64,000 nt of DNA, taken from positions 375,243,258-375,307,257 of the forward strand of contig CM068372.1 in the NCBI GenBank assembly GCA_034769895.1. Reading direction: 5' to 3'. A program made the translations under genes and the position numbers. Under the pieces are notes generated by a model, which worked only from the letters and a program-made list of their open reading frames with translations, had not been told where the DNA came from and did not search any database. This DNA is from Magicicada septendecula. Taxonomy: Eukaryota > Arthropoda > Insecta > Hemiptera > Cicadidae. Positions 1-11,764 of this stretch are shown piece after piece; position 1 is the first letter of the stretch; each line of letters begins with the position of its first letter.

Positions 1-124
1 ACCCATCTTCTTCTTGGCCTCCCTCTTACTCTTCTTCCTTCTGGTCCTTCAATGAATACTTTTTTCATTGCCCTATCCTCTGTTATTCTTTGTATGTGAC
101 CTGCCCACCGAATTCTACCTTGTT
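1..124 (-). pseudogene. non-LTR retrotransposon 3' coding end (fragment)
   Basis: The minus strand reads RIRWAGHIQRITEDRA followed by a Gly/Arg/Pro-rich GRRVRGRPRRRW segment. This W-GH-x-R plus RGRPRRRW signature is the usual carboxyl end of insect endonuclease/reverse-transcriptase proteins of non-LTR retrotransposons. The copy runs off the left edge of the window, and a stop precedes the motif. It is a relic and is one of about ten fragments of this kind here. Confidence 0.7.
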
Positions 125-778
125 TTATTATTGTGTTGTTCAAGTCGAACCAGAGGAAATAATACAAAGATTAACATTACATGAGGTTAAATATGAAATA
201 TATAAAATTCATGTGTTTAATTAAAATCCATTTGTCAACATGAAGCCTGTAGCCTGGCACAATAAAACAACATTATTTTCTTTTGTACTGTTGCCTGGAC
301 CTCCAATTCCACTGCTTGGAGCCTTTGGGGAGTTTCTTTGATTTATCTTCCAAGTTTCAGAGTCATGAAGAGATATCATCTGCAGAATGAAACAAATGTT
401 GATAGGGCAGCTGAATTCTGTGCTTTGGAGTAGGAAAATACTACTCAGAAAACCAATAAGATGATTTGCTCTGTCCTCATAGAAAGTACGGGCACAGAAC
501 ATGTGTAATGTTTTTCTCTTACACAAGATCTCTCTTGCAGCAGTACAGTGCGCACATGTAGACTAATTTTTTAATTGGTAGAGTAGAAAATTCACTTCAT
601 TGAGAATGAATTGAGTGCTTATTTATTTTATAAATTATTATTTATATATGGACTGATTAGTTTTTTAATGATTTCGTATTTATACACAGGGTTCTACAGA
701 GAAACTTGTGTCTTGACAATCTTTCAAACTGAAGAAGTAAGATTGTTTTTAACCTTCTTTGCAAAAAATAAATGTTAA
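125..778. other. no recognisable gene
   Basis: This is AT-rich sequence between a non-LTR fragment and the Tigger element. The minus strand is open for 101 codons (526 to 221). Its product is unrecognised, has no domain I know and could be chance. No RNA gene or repeat structure was seen. Confidence 0.5.
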
Positions 779-780
779 TA

Positions 781-3143
781 CAGGTAGATCCCATTATACG
801 CGCTTTCGGTATCCGCGTTTTCGGATAACGAGAAATTTGTGAAGTTTCGAAGCGTCAAAATATTGGCTGTGCTGTAAGAATATTGAGCGCTCCTTTATCC
901 AGAACTGCTGCAAACCCATATGCAGGTTATACAGTGTGCGTACAGCTCCGTTGTGAGTGCGCAACTATCACACGCATCTTCCTGTACTGTGACCTTGTCA
1001 CTGTGTTTCCGATTGTAGGAGGACGTCAGTATTCCTTGTAAGCTTGTTGCAGTAAGGTTGGTTGTGTTATAACAAGTAAAATGTCAGATAAACGTAGAAG
1101 AAGTGTGAGTAACGAAGTGAAGAAACGTTCGAGAAAATCCCACTCATTAGAAATGAAGTTGGAAGTTCTAGACCGATGTGATAAAGGGGAACGTAACATT
1201 GACATTCAGCGTGCAATGGGACTCAGTGACTCTACGATAAGAACTATTCGCAACAATACACAATCAATTCGTAGATGTGCTCAATCATCGACAAACCTGA
1301 GATGATGATCGACTAGAGTGACTAAATCTCGATCAGAGGCAATGGAAAAAATGGAGAGTATGTTAAGCCACTGGATTGAACACCATAACCTGCAGCACAT
1401 GCCTCTTGTCGGAACTGCAATTCAAATGAAAGCAAGAAGCCTGTATGCGGACCTGATGAAAGATACAGAAGATGCGCCGTCTTTCTCAGCCAGTTCTGGT
1501 TGGTTCGACCGCTTCAAGCAGCGTTTTGGTTTTCACAATATAAAATTAACGGGAGAGGCAGCAGCCGCCGATCATATTGCAGCGGAGGAATTTTCACGAA
1601 CCCTATTTAAGAAATTCATCACTTATGGAAGCTACACACCTAAACAAGTTTTTAATCTTGACGAAACTGGTCTATTTTGGAAGCGAATGCCGAGCCACAC
1701 ATTCATTTCCATTGAAGAAAAAACAGCGCCTGGTTTTTAGGCGGCCAAGGACCGATGCACTCTTCTTTTTGGAGGAAACGCTTCTGGGGATTGCAAATTA
1801 AAACCTCTTTATGATCTACCACTCACAAAATCCGAGAGCACTAAAAGGCTGTGATAAGCCGCGACTGCCAGTTCATTGGAAGTGTAATAAAAAGGGATGG
1901 ATGACTTCTGCAGTTTTCTCCGACTATTTTACAAGAGAACTAAATGACGAGTTGCAAGCCTACTGTGAGAAAGAACACATTCCTTTCAAGATTCTCATCC
2001 TTCTTGACAATGTTTCAAGTCACCCTCCTTTTATTGCTGAATTAAGCAAAAACATTCAAGTTGTATTTCTTCCTCCAAACACCACTTCCATCCTCCAACC
2101 TATGGACCAGGGCGTTATTGCCACATTTAAGGCCTACTATCTGCGTCGAACATTTTCAAAGCTTATCGGGCAGTGTGACGCCGATGACAAACTCACCATC
2201 AAGGCTTTCTGGCGTCAATTTAACATTCATATGGCGATGGAATGATTCGAGACTCATGGAATGAAATCACACCACAATGTATGAATGGTGTCTGGAAGAA
2301 ACTGTGGCCTGAAGCTGTTGAAGTTGTTTCAGAAGATGGAGTGGGAAATGACATCGGTGGTGCGACGAGAGAGATAGCAGACATGGCACAACACATTGGT
2401 TTTACTGACGTCGATGAAGAAAATGTGCGCGAGGTATTGAACTCACATGTAGAAGATCTAACCAATGAAGACTTAATGATTATTGAAGAGGAGAGAATTC
2501 TAAAAGAACAGGAAGACAAGGAAATAGACGAAGTTCAACGTGAGAAGAAGCTCACAACTAAAATCATGGCTCAGGCTTTCCAGATGATCGACTCAGCCAT
2601 GTCTATTTTTGAAGAGCATGATCCCGACACAATGAGAAGTTCTCAAGTGAAGAGGGAAGTTGAACATGTAATGAAATGTTACAAAGACCTTAACAGACAA
2701 AAGATAAAGAAGAGGACACAGCCGTCTATTAAAATGTTTTTTACCAAACATCATGGCATTTCCAATGACAGTCCTGCATCCAGTAAGAACCCAACTTCTG
2801 CTACGACAGTGTCACCTGGGAATTCTACCAGTTCTACCTTAATTGAAAAGGAGGAAGACTGACCACAACTTCAACAGATTCTTCTGATGTTGACGACCCT
2901 GAAGATATTATGTAAGTGAAGAGAGACTTTAACATTTTTAATTTTTGAATACTTTTCTGTACTGTACTGTATATTATTTCGATCATATAAATGTATTAAA
3001 AATCATTTTTAATAAGTTACTTAATTTTTTCATTGATGCCCTAGTGTACTTGCCCATATAAAATATACGTCCCGATTTACGCGAATTCGGTATACGCGCC
3101 GGTTTTCAAAAACGTATATCCCGCATATAATGAGATCTACCTG
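781..3143 (+). mobile_element. Tigger (pogo/Tc1-mariner superfamily) DNA transposon
   Basis: The 2,363-bp element is bounded by imperfect terminal inverted repeats beginning CAGGTAGATC. The left end (from 781) and the reverse complement of the right end (3143 backwards) agree over about 20 bp with two mismatches. Flanking TA dinucleotides at 779-780 and 3144-3145 are the expected Tc1/mariner target duplication. Subterminal copies of a TTCGGTATacGCG-like motif lie inside both ends. One transposase gene, broken by stops and frameshifts, fills the interior. Complete ends with a decayed gene indicate a dead but fairly young copy. Confidence 0.93.
1081..2915 (+). pseudogene. Tigger/TIGD-like transposase, broken
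   Basis: This is a pogo-type DDE transposase related to TIGD/jerky proteins; in an active element it would bind the TIRs and cut and paste the DNA. In order, the sequence shows a basic N-terminus with a CENP-B-type helix-turn-helix (about 1135-1270), a second DNA-binding HTH with SSGWFDRFKQRFG (about 1490-1530), and then the catalytic core. The core has NLDETGLFWKRMP at about 1660, LLDNVSSHP at about 2010 and QPMDQGVI at about 2100, consistent with a DDD triad. An acidic C-terminus ends in DDPEDIM at 2915. Lesions are two adjacent in-frame TGA codons (1303-1308), a TAG at 1738-1740, and frame changes near 1808, 2240 and 2860. The start ATG at 1081 is the first one in frame. Confidence 0.9.
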
Positions 3144-3453
3144 TAGCAATACATGTAAAGATTACAGCCCCCCCTCCTTATTGGATTGTCAAGAGGTACA
3201 GCAGCCATTCTCTTTGTTGTACATCTGATGATCACTGTTATGTTTTTGTACAAATAAAAAAATCGGCATGGAGAACCATACATGACTTCCATGTCCTAAA
3301 ATTTATATTTAAAATCATTTAAATATTAATTAAATAAGTGGATGCTTGAGTTCTGAAGAAATTACGTATCAGCTAAAATGGTACCACCATGTCAGGTGGA
3401 TTAAGACTATCCTCAACCTTCATGAGGAAGGACAGAAATTTTGGATAAAATGT

Positions 3454-3485
3454 CTGTAGGTCGAACAAAGAGGTTCGACCTACAG
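3454..3485. repeat. perfect 13-bp stem hairpin
   Basis: CTGTAGGTCGAAC and its exact reverse complement are separated by six bases (AAAGAG). No poly-T terminator context, gene or second copy was seen, so no function is assigned. Confidence 0.7.
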
Positions 3486-5223
3486 GTAGCTGTGATCTGA
3501 TTCCTGTAATGAAATTGGACTCTCGCTGCGAGGGGCCGAGGGATGTCTATAGTGTTATCAGTCTTTCCTGTCAATACTGTACTAGTCATTTTTCTTTTTT
3601 AAAATCAAGTCTTGATTTCTTTCTTTCCATTTGTCTTCTGATTTCCTGAATGACTATTCTGTTCACCCGTATAATTATAAATTTCTCAGCAAAACATTTC
3701 TTCCTTAATACATTTGTGTCTCCTGTTTAACACCCACCATTCTGATCCATGTCATAACGCTATATTCCACACAGGCTAGTAAATAACTAGCCATCAGGGA
3801 GGTCAAAATATTTTCAAGGAGGGGCAAACAATTTTCCAAAGGAGAAAAATATTTATATATTTTTCATACATACACACATGCACATATTAGTTTATAATTC
3901 TCATATCATAATAGAAATAAGTACACAGATTGTATTAATTGCTTTAATACAACACTGCCCAGTGATCCACAGGAACCAAATCGATGTCCACCTTTTCGGC
4001 TTGCAAGCGTTGTGTTGGTGTGGGTTTCACCAAATCCATTTAAAAAGCATGCAAACATAATAAAATAAACATGAGTGAGGCCAGAAATAACGTGAATTTT
4101 GTATGTGTGTGTGTGTCCTGCCGGCCTTTTTATTGCGGTAATCACAATAATAAAACTTTGGAAAAGTAAACATTACATAATTGAGATATGCTTGCCTACC
4201 AGGAACGATATATTTTCACTCATACGTGATTTAAATTAAAATGAAAAATATAGAATTTTGTTAAAGTTAAATGAAATGTTTCCATAGAAACTACTTCTTT
4301 TTTGTCAATAACGTAGTGCACATACAAAACTTATAAAAATGTACCTCCTCCATCAACTACCATTTTAATTTATAAAAAAAATTACCCCCCTCCCCCTTCA
4401 ACTACCCTTTTCATTTATAGATATTTCATCTACCTTTCTACAGTGTATTATTATGACCTTCTTTTCAGGATAATTTATTTATCAAAATTAAGCACTTTAC
4501 TCTTGTTAAAACGTAAAATGTTGCAGGTAAACTACCCCTTTTCCTTAACCGATCTTCACCAAAAACAATAGGCCTTGAGTCCTTTACAATTCAGGGCTGT
4601 ATGCAAAAAATTATTTGATTCTGTTTGAATTTGCGGCTGTTATCGTTTGCCATATAAAAAATTCTACACACAGACACTTCGAAAAATAACTTTTTTCATG
4701 TTTTGATGGTAGTACAATCAGAATCTACCGTTATCTCGAACACGATTTTTTTAGCCATGACCATACTTCCATTTCCTTATGGAACATGGAAGTAAAAATC
4801 ACTGTAATATACTTCCAGACAAATAAATTACAGAAGTAAATGATAGTTTTATTTCAATCATATTCTATGAAAAAATTATATTCTCTGTAATGTAAGGCAA
4901 AGTACATTAATTTGTATTGCCAGCTGTAGTCCTTTTACAGCCAATGATGGCTACTTTTTGTTTGCATTAACTGTTTTATAGAAATTGACCCTATCAACCC
5001 TCTCAGTACCATTCAGATATCCAGTAAAGGTATACTGCAAGGAAATTTTGTGTTGCAGTCGCTTTCCAAAATCTGTATGTCTTGTGATTTGTTAGAAGGT
5101 CATTTTGTGATCAGTCAGTTTTGGGAACGTTTTAAAGTTATTTTATGTTTCAAAACTAAATTATTAGAGCTATCATTTTATATTACAGAAGCGCCAGTCT
5201 ATCATTTAATATGCTTGTAAGAG
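3486..5223. other. no recognisable gene
   Basis: This is AT-rich intergenic sequence. It holds short homopolymers and one GT run near 4108. All reading frames are short and none resembles a known protein. Confidence 0.6.
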
Positions 5224-6100
5224 TAGGTTAAATTCTCTCTCTCATTCTTTTTCCATATATACTATATATGTTGGATCATCTACCATCTCTGTTCCAATCT
5301 GCATCACATAATATATGTTATGTTTTCCCTCTGATATTGCCTGTGTTTCTGATATTCTCTTCCCATTGCATTCTGGGCTGGCACCTTGGTCTTTTTTATC
5401 TTGCTGGTTCCAGATGTCTATACCATTGTAGCTGTTTCTTTTCTGTTTTGTAAACAGTTGATGCCATAGTTGGAAGCATTATTAGCTGGGCTGTTAGGCT
5501 GTGATATAGAGTTTATGCTGACAGATGTTTCAGCCTCACCATCGTAGGCCATCATCAGTGTCGATAACAATTAGCATGGTGTCCATCAATTCACCACAGT
5601 GATAAGGTAGAGATTGTGTATTTTGTCTATGAAGGCCCACTTACATAGACTTTCATGCCAACTTGATCTAAGGTGGAAAACATCATCAAGTGCTATCTGA
5701 TTGGCTTGAGAGCATAGCATGCCAAATCCTATTTAACAGACGGCTTTTATCCTCTTCTATTCATTACGACGGAACCATGTTTAAAGATCTCCATGTGCAG
5801 CCGAAAGTAGTACTCTCCGAGGATCATCCGTCATCACTGACATGAATTGACGGACACCATGCCAATTGTTACCGATGCTGATGATGGCCACTGATGGTGA
5901 GGCTGAAACATCTGTCAGCATAAACTCGAGACCATGGCGTAACAGGCTGGCTAATAATGTTTCCAACTATGTGGAGTGTGGCCACGAAAACCTTAGGGAC
6001 TCTAGTTGTAATTTCTTACACTCTGGTTTCAGATTCAGTTCCTTTAAATATTACCATCTACTCTTCTCGCATATTTCATCTACCGTACTATTTTATTTGC
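5224..6100 (-). mobile_element. decayed non-LTR retrotransposon fragment, split by a foldback element
   Basis: The minus strand before the insertion reads RKQLQWYRHLEPA, a decayed form of the W-GH-x-R carboxyl motif of insect non-LTR reverse transcriptases. A related copy at 56515-56720 has KRLKWYGHLEPGR in the same context. Sequence that continues this relative (ctctg/tctgattc, then ctactcttctc) resumes at about 6015 on the far side of the 5465-5971 element. The foldback element therefore inserted into an older retrotransposon copy. Confidence 0.6.
5465..5971. mobile_element. long-TIR foldback (MITE-like) element
   Basis: The first and last 150 bp or so are inverted repeats of each other. 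CATAGTTGGAAGCATTATTA at the left matches the reverse complement of the right end with few mismatches. The blocks containing GATGTTTCAGCCTCACCATC and AGCATGGTGTCC match as well. No transposase is present. The structure is that of a non-autonomous foldback DNA element. A clean target duplication could not be fixed by eye, so exact ends are uncertain by a few bases. Confidence 0.8.
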
Positions 6101-6187
6101 AGTCATCTCCATCCCAATAATGAAGCATTCACTCTGCGACATCCCTGAGACAATCAGAACTAAAGTTATTTTGATTATTTTACAGTC

Positions 6188-6382
6188 TGATTCTGCAAAT
6201 GGAATGTAAAATCTTGTGAAGAACCTACGGACCAGTATAGGAGGGTGACCTGGAGGATTAGGACAAGCCAAGAATTAAGAAATCTCTATAATGACTCAAA
6301 CTTGGTAGTAAGTATAAATTGCAAAAGGATTAGGTGGCTTGGGCCTGTTCAAAGGATGGAAGACGGAATTAGTGAATATTGA
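6188..6382 (+). pseudogene. non-LTR retrotransposon C-terminal fragment
   Basis: One open frame (6218-6382) reads TWRIRTSQELRNLYNDSN and then KRIRWLGPVQRMEDG before a TGA. It matches the region just upstream of, and including, the W-GH-x-QRM motif at the end of insect non-LTR reverse transcriptases. H is replaced by P in the motif. Its orientation is opposite to the neighbouring fragment at 5224-6100, so it is a separate insertion. Confidence 0.75.
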
Positions 6383-6555
6383 CTATGATTTAATATATTG
6401 TAAAAAGTTTTGTCAGTAACTAGATGCAATTTTTTTTAAATTGCGTCAACATCTCGACAAATATTATCATCAGAACAACTTAGAATGAGTTGTTATGATA
6501 TAAAAAACATAACTCTATAGTCACTTTTGTAAAAACTGTGACAATAACTGTTATA

Positions 6556-6878
6556 ATTGAGTCATTTAGTTTCAAAACCAGATACATCTAAAAAATGAAA
6601 ATTTTCAGGAGAGCTAAAAAACTTTATTGCAGGAGAGCTGGTTTTGCAACTAACGAGCAATTTCATCTCCAATTTTAATAAGGATGTACCTCTTAATTAT
6701 CACTGTTGCAGATCACTATAGAAAAATTATTCCGATTAGCGCTTTCACGCTTCTCAGCTCATCATCAGACTTATAAACTTGTGAAGTAGATAGGGACATG
6801 TAGAAGGTAATAAAGTATAGGAAAATGTGAATGTAAAAAAAGTGGATGTATCTGGTTTTGAAACTAGACGACTCAATT
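6556..6878. repeat. inverted repeat, about 40-bp arms
   Basis: ATTGAGTCATTTAGTTTCAA and the following bases to 6598 are matched by the reverse complement of 6845-6878, with a few mismatches, across a spacer of roughly 245 bp. It is probably a short non-autonomous DNA element. No target duplication was identified. Confidence 0.6.
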
Positions 6879-6899
6879 AATTTGTAGAAACCTGAACAC

Positions 6900-7508
6900 A
6901 AATGTTTGAAAAACTGTAGTTAATGACTAAAACTCACAAAACTTTTCATTATTTTTTATAGAAATTAAATTATAGGGTTTAATGGATGACAAATAAAATA
7001 CAGGATTTGAAGTCAGTATTTATTTAACAATCTTTTTGTATTTAATCAATCTAAATTACCTAATTTTCACATTTTAGTATTATATTAAATTACAAAATAA
7101 ATATACACAAAACATTTTAGCCACTTAAAACATTTTAGTGTATTAAAATAGTTTTCTGAAAATTGTGAATTTTTGGTTTTTCCTTTTCTTTTTCAATCAC
7201 AGTTCCTTTTGTATATTTATGTGTATAATTAAATATTATCATTAGAAAATTACATAAATTTTATTTTTATAAAAAATATATAAACTCAAATTACATACTA
7301 TCAGTCAACAATCTTAACTCTTGCACCTAATCACAAAACGTGAAACGAAGAGTTGAGTTTGGTCATAGTCATATAAAAAACATTCCAGTTTACCACAAAA
7401 GATTTTATGTCACTTAAAACCTAAATATAGTAACAGTCTTATTGAGAAAGCTCACACTAATTAGGACCAAATGGTATGAAATATCATAAAACCAAATGGT
7501 TATATATA
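6900..7508. other. AT-rich, no gene
   Basis: No coding frame or structured repeat was recognised. A short TA run (about 7500-7508) abuts the 3' end of the next non-LTR copy and may be its tail. Confidence 0.5.
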
Positions 7509-7857
7509 TAAAACGGATCTTTACAGCTGTCGCCGTTTCTCCGTCCCCAACTTCCATTGTAACCTATCGTAGCATGTAAGTTCTTCTAAATTTCTTGCAA
7601 CCATTGCTTCCGCTATGTCATCTCGCCAACTCCTCCGTGGACGTCCTTTTTTCCTCCTCACCGGTGGTATCCATTCCAGTATTTTGCGGAGCCATCTGTC
7701 ATCTTCCAATCTCTTCACATGGCCAAACCAAGTCAATTGTCTTCTTTCTATTTCATCTATTATTGTCCTGTCAATATTCATCTCAGCTCTAATAGTTTCA
7801 TTTCTAACCCTGTCTAATTTTGATCTTCTAATGGAATATCATCTTAATTCTTATTAA
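7509..7857 (-). pseudogene. non-LTR retrotransposon 3' end, ORF C-terminus
   Basis: The minus strand is open from about 7857 to the stop at 7521. It reads SKLDRVRNETIRAEM, RRQLTWFGHVKRLEDDRW, then KKGRPRRSWRDDIAEAM. These are the ordered motifs (DRxRNExIR, W-GHVKR, GRPRxSWxDD) of the carboxyl end of insect endonuclease/reverse transcriptase. The stop is followed by CTGTAAAGATCC and a TATATA tail. The copy at 21030-21352 ends in the same layout, so both belong to one family with an AT microsatellite tail. It is strongly 5'-truncated, as target-primed reverse transcription usually leaves it. Confidence 0.85.
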
Positions 7858-8492
7858 TTGTGTTGATTGCATTTTCCAGGCCAGTTTTTTTTTTATTTTT
7901 TACAAACACGCATGACACAAGCATTATCAAAACCAAACAAAAACCTAAAGTACATAATACTTTACAGTTTGTTGTCGCAAACAGATTCAAAAAACACTCG
8001 CTGTTAACTGTTGAACTGCTAGTTGCTTTGTGCACAGGGGCCTTCCTGTGTCTTGTGATCATTTCAAGTCCAACCTGTGACCACTGTATGTTATGTGTAT
8101 AATATATTTACACTCCATCTTTTGTTTTGACATTTGGAAACATATAAAAAGTAAGGATTTTTATAATTTGTTAAAATAGCTGCTCTTTAAAGTCCGACAT
8201 TCTGTTCCGTAATCCCAGAACATTTTTAAAGCATACTGTTCTTGATTTGGCTATAGAGAATTTTGTACATCTTACTCCCCTTGGGTTGTTGTCGAGGAAG
8301 GGTTTGATGGTGTGTTAGGGCTTCCATAGCCAAATCGAGAACACTATGCCTTGAAAATGTTTCACAATTGTGGAACATAATGTTGGCACCTTGAACATTT
8401 CATACAGAGTGTACCCAGAAACCTGCTATAACAGATATTCACCAAGAAAGCCTTCGTACAATTTTGTACTGTAATAGTGTAGTATTAAGACG
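7858..8492. other. no recognisable gene
   Basis: AT-rich sequence. Short frames on both strands at 7844-8102 overlap each other and look like chance. No element boundaries were seen before the hAT target duplication. Confidence 0.5.
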
Positions 8493-8937
8493 GTTATTAG
8501 CAGTGGCGGTTTCTTATTGTGGCCGCATGGCCGCGCGCCCCCCTTGACAGAGAACATTTAAAAAAAATTAAATCACATTACCATAGTTAACTGTCTGTCC
8601 TTTGTCTCTTGTTTATTTTAAAGATAAAGGATGAGCAATGTTTTTTAAGCATTGATTTAGATTAGAATGGAAGTATTTATTACCTTGCATGTAGTAGGTA
8701 GCGTGAACCAAATAGACAGGGCTGCGAAGAGACTTGTGGCCTGGTTGCCATGACTACGTGATGTATCGTGTGACGTCATAGTGAATATCGCCATTTAATA
8801 AACCATGTGTTTGGGCCGCTACTTCTGAGCAGCCTGTTGCCAGTTTTTAACAGTGGTGTCGGTGTGCCGTTCGTTGATCGTCAGTTTACTTTTATCATAC
8901 ATGTTTTTGTGTTTTGTGTCAAGTGTCGCCTACAAAC

Positions 8938-11063
8938 ATGAATAGAGTCAGTGTCTTAATAAAAACAAATTTTACTGGACTTTCTTTAGAGGATAAAATA
9001 AATATTAAAAAATTAGGCCGGCCATTACCTGATCTTAATTTAACACAGACCAGTGAAAGGAAGACATTTACTCGGGCGTTTCTCAAGAGACATTTATAAT
9101 CAAAATAATTGGATATGTGGGTGTGAAGTTTCGCAATTGTTGTACTGTTTTCCGTGTGTATTATTCTTCAACCCTGCAGGAATAGAAATGGATGCAAATT
9201 GGGCCAGAAAGGGCATAAAAGATTTGCATCATCTTCCTACTAAAATAAAAAAAACATGAATCATCTCGAAGTCATATTAATGCATGCACACAACTGGCTT
9301 TACTAGGCGAAGTTAGTATTTCGACACAGCTTAATTCAGCTTATCGGACAGATGTTCTTGAACATAATGAACAGGTTAGAAGGAACCGTTATTTTTTTTT
9401 TCCTTCGTATTGTTTAAATTAGCAGCCATCCTTACTATTTCTTTTATGAATTTGCTAACTGCTATAATTTTTATTGTTCGACTAAGCTTTTCTAGGTGTA
9501 AGACCTGAAGATGTCAGTGATGACGAAAAGCTTAGTCGAACAATAAAAATTATAGCGGTTAGCAAATTCATAAAAGAAATAGAACATCTGCAGAACGCTA
9601 CAGTGTGTAAGGGGACTTCTAAAAGTATCCAAAGTATACAAAACAATATTTTAGATAGCATGTTGGCTGTGTGCAAAGAAGAAATTTATAATCAAATTAA
9701 AAATTCCCATTTCTTGGCTATTCAATGTGACGAAACTACAGATGTTACGAATTGGTGCCAAATGGTACTAATATTTAGATACGTTTTTGATGGAACTGTT
9801 CGTGAGAGCTTTTGGTCCTTTAGAAGAGTAATCAGCAGAAGGGATACAAAAATGTATAGAAGATGAAATTGATCCTATAGTTATGGAAAAACCACAAAAG
9901 TTAATCACTCAAACATACGATGGGGAAAATGCAATGAGTGGTGCTACAGGTGGTGTTCAAAGTTTTATTAAGAAGAAATATCCTTACGCTCATTACATAC
10001 ATTGTTATGCTCACCAGCTTAATCTCTTGATCCAAAATGCAGCATCACAGCATGCTAAAGCGTGAGTGTTTTTTAATAATTTATCAGCAATTCCCACCTT
10101 TTTTCTAATTCTTCAAACAGGTGCTATATATTAGAAGAAATAGTCAAGCACAGGTTACCAAAAGTAGCAACAACCAGATGGAACTATAACATTAGGACAG
10201 TCAATACTGTGTTCGAGAATCGAGAGAAGCTCATAGAAGTGTTTGAAGAGATTGAAGATAAATGCCTAAGAAGCGTTACTTCTAATGAAGCTTCTGGTCT
10301 CAGACGAGCTCTAGAAGACCCAGCATTTTTCTTTTGGCTCACATTTTTTCACAAACTTTTGCCTCAATTTGACATTCTTTATAATCAAATCCAGTCAAGA
10401 AATAAGGATAGTACCCAACTTCAAAGTGCTAATCAAAATTTTGAGATTTGTGTTAAAGACATTAGAAACGAGACTGACACTATTCAAAGCAATATTGAAG
10501 AAAATTTTCATTCAACAAAGAGGAGAAGAAAAGAAGATAATTTACCAAGAAGTGTGTTTGCCAAAGAAATGTGTGATGTAATTATTTTACAGATGAAAGA
10601 CAGATTCTCATATCGTGGCCATCTGCAAGCAGCTCAGTTGTTTAATTCAGAATAAATACCAAAATATTCAAAACAATTTCCTGCAGGCATTTTGGACACA
10701 GTGTGTTCTTCATATCCATTTCTAGACCAGACTTGTTTAAAAACAGAATTAGAAATTATTTACTCATGACTGGACTTTAGTCAAATAATTGGAGCCACAA
10801 ACTTCCTTACATTACTGCTGCAACATAATCTTACTGATATTTTTCCGGACACTATAAAAATACTAAAAATAATTTTAACAACGCCAATGACAACTGCAGA
10901 ATCAGAGCGTTGTTTTTCAACTCTTAAAAGAGTCGAGACATTTTTACAAAATACTATGGGTAATGATCGTTAAAATGGATTGGCGATGATGTCCATAAAT
11001 AAAAATTTAGTGCAAGATATCGACAGTTTCGATGACAAAGTGTTGGAAAAGTTCAATCTATGA
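8938..11063 (+). pseudogene. hAT transposase, TTF/ZMYM1-like, broken
   Basis: This is a DDE/RNase H-fold hAT transposase of the TTF zinc-finger, DUF4371 and C-terminal dimerisation type, as in proteins annotated ZMYM1-like. Visible pieces in order are: a start MNRVSVLIKTNF at 8938; a TTF finger with LLYCFPCVLFF (about 9140-9170) and KKHESSRSH (about 9250); DUF4371 with FLAIQCDETTDVTNWCQM at about 9720; YDGENAMSGATGGVQ and YIHCYAHQLNLLI at 9910-10035; and the hAT tail with TTPMTTAESERCFSTLKR near 10890, ending at the TGA of 11061-11063. Lesions include frame changes near 9090, 9250, 9840 and 10060, an inverted segment at 9403-9492, and an in-frame TAA near 10970 in the dimerisation region. Confidence 0.9.
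9437..9580. repeat. 56-bp inverted repeat inside the hAT gene
   Basis: Arms 9437-9492 and 9525-9580 are reverse complements with one mismatch, across a 32-bp spacer. The right arm is the sense coding sequence (EKLSRTIKIIAVSKFIKEI). The left arm is an antisense copy inserted before it. The antisense copy continues leftwards to about 9403 with sequence (gtttaaattagcagccat) that is not found after the sense arm. The same longer arrangement recurs at 38289-38406. Confidence 0.9.
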
Positions 11064-11207
11064 AAAATAGAAGGGCGGAATTTACTTTTAAGAAATAATT
11101 AGCTTCATTCAATCCACTTTCCATTTCAGGTAAGATTTTACATTGTTAAAATTTTTTATGATTGCGCCCCTCCGGGTGAAAAGTCACCAGCCGCCAATGG
11201 TTATTAG

Positions 11208-11764
11208 TATGCTAGTTGCGGTCACAGCCAGGAGGCGCTGCTGTTATATCAGCTACTCAGTTTTTCAGTTTTCCTCACGATGCTGAGTGCACATCGTACA
11301 GAGTCTCCAACAGTGTAATTTGAGGAGGTCTACGAGTTCCTACTCTCTCTGCCTTTGTCTGGTCATTAGCTGCGACTCTCTTTGCTGCAGCTGAGACCTC
11401 TTCCTTCTCTTACCTCAGGACCATCAGCACCACGCAACCACCTCCCCCTGTCCGGGTCAAATGCCCTCGGACGATTCTCGATGACCCACCATAACTTTAA
11501 GTAAACTACTTAAATCAAATTTTGCATATTCACTATCTGACCATGCCCCAGAATTTACCTAAAAAGCTGTTTCCTTCCTCCCTTCCTAGTATGCCGACCG
11601 CGCTGAATGCCGCTGCTACGCGCTACCACTGGCACGGAGGCTCTCTGCCTCGCGGGGAGCGACCGACGCCTCACGGCGTCTGCACGCGGGACTGGGAATG
11701 GGTGACATCTGTCCCCTGAACCCGTTCATGCGGCAATGTCCACTGATTGCTCAAATTTAAAAAT
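11208..11764. other. GC-richer intergenic stretch, no gene assigned
   Basis: The stretch at 11230-11720 is less AT-rich than its surroundings. One 65-codon frame (11522-11719, plus) shows no recognisable domain. It could belong to an unknown repeat. Nothing supports a host gene. Confidence 0.4.

Larger units (their letters stand above)
8501..11199 (+). mobile_element. hAT-superfamily DNA transposon
   Basis: The 2,699-bp element has short terminal inverted repeats, CAGTGGCGG at the left and CATTGGCGG at the right. It is flanked by perfect 8-bp direct repeats GTTATTAG (8493-8500 and 11200-11207). An 8-bp target duplication with CA-starting short TIRs is diagnostic of hAT elements. A broken transposase with a TTF-type zinc finger and a hAT dimerisation tail lies inside. 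The intact target duplication shows that neither flank has been rearranged. Confidence 0.95.

Noticed and set aside
3454..3485. Rho-independent terminator-like hairpin
   Set aside because: Such terminators are bacterial, the window is animal DNA and no T run follows.
7595..7857. Plus-strand frames of 65-80 codons
   Set aside because: Antisense shadows of the non-LTR C-terminus read on the minus strand.
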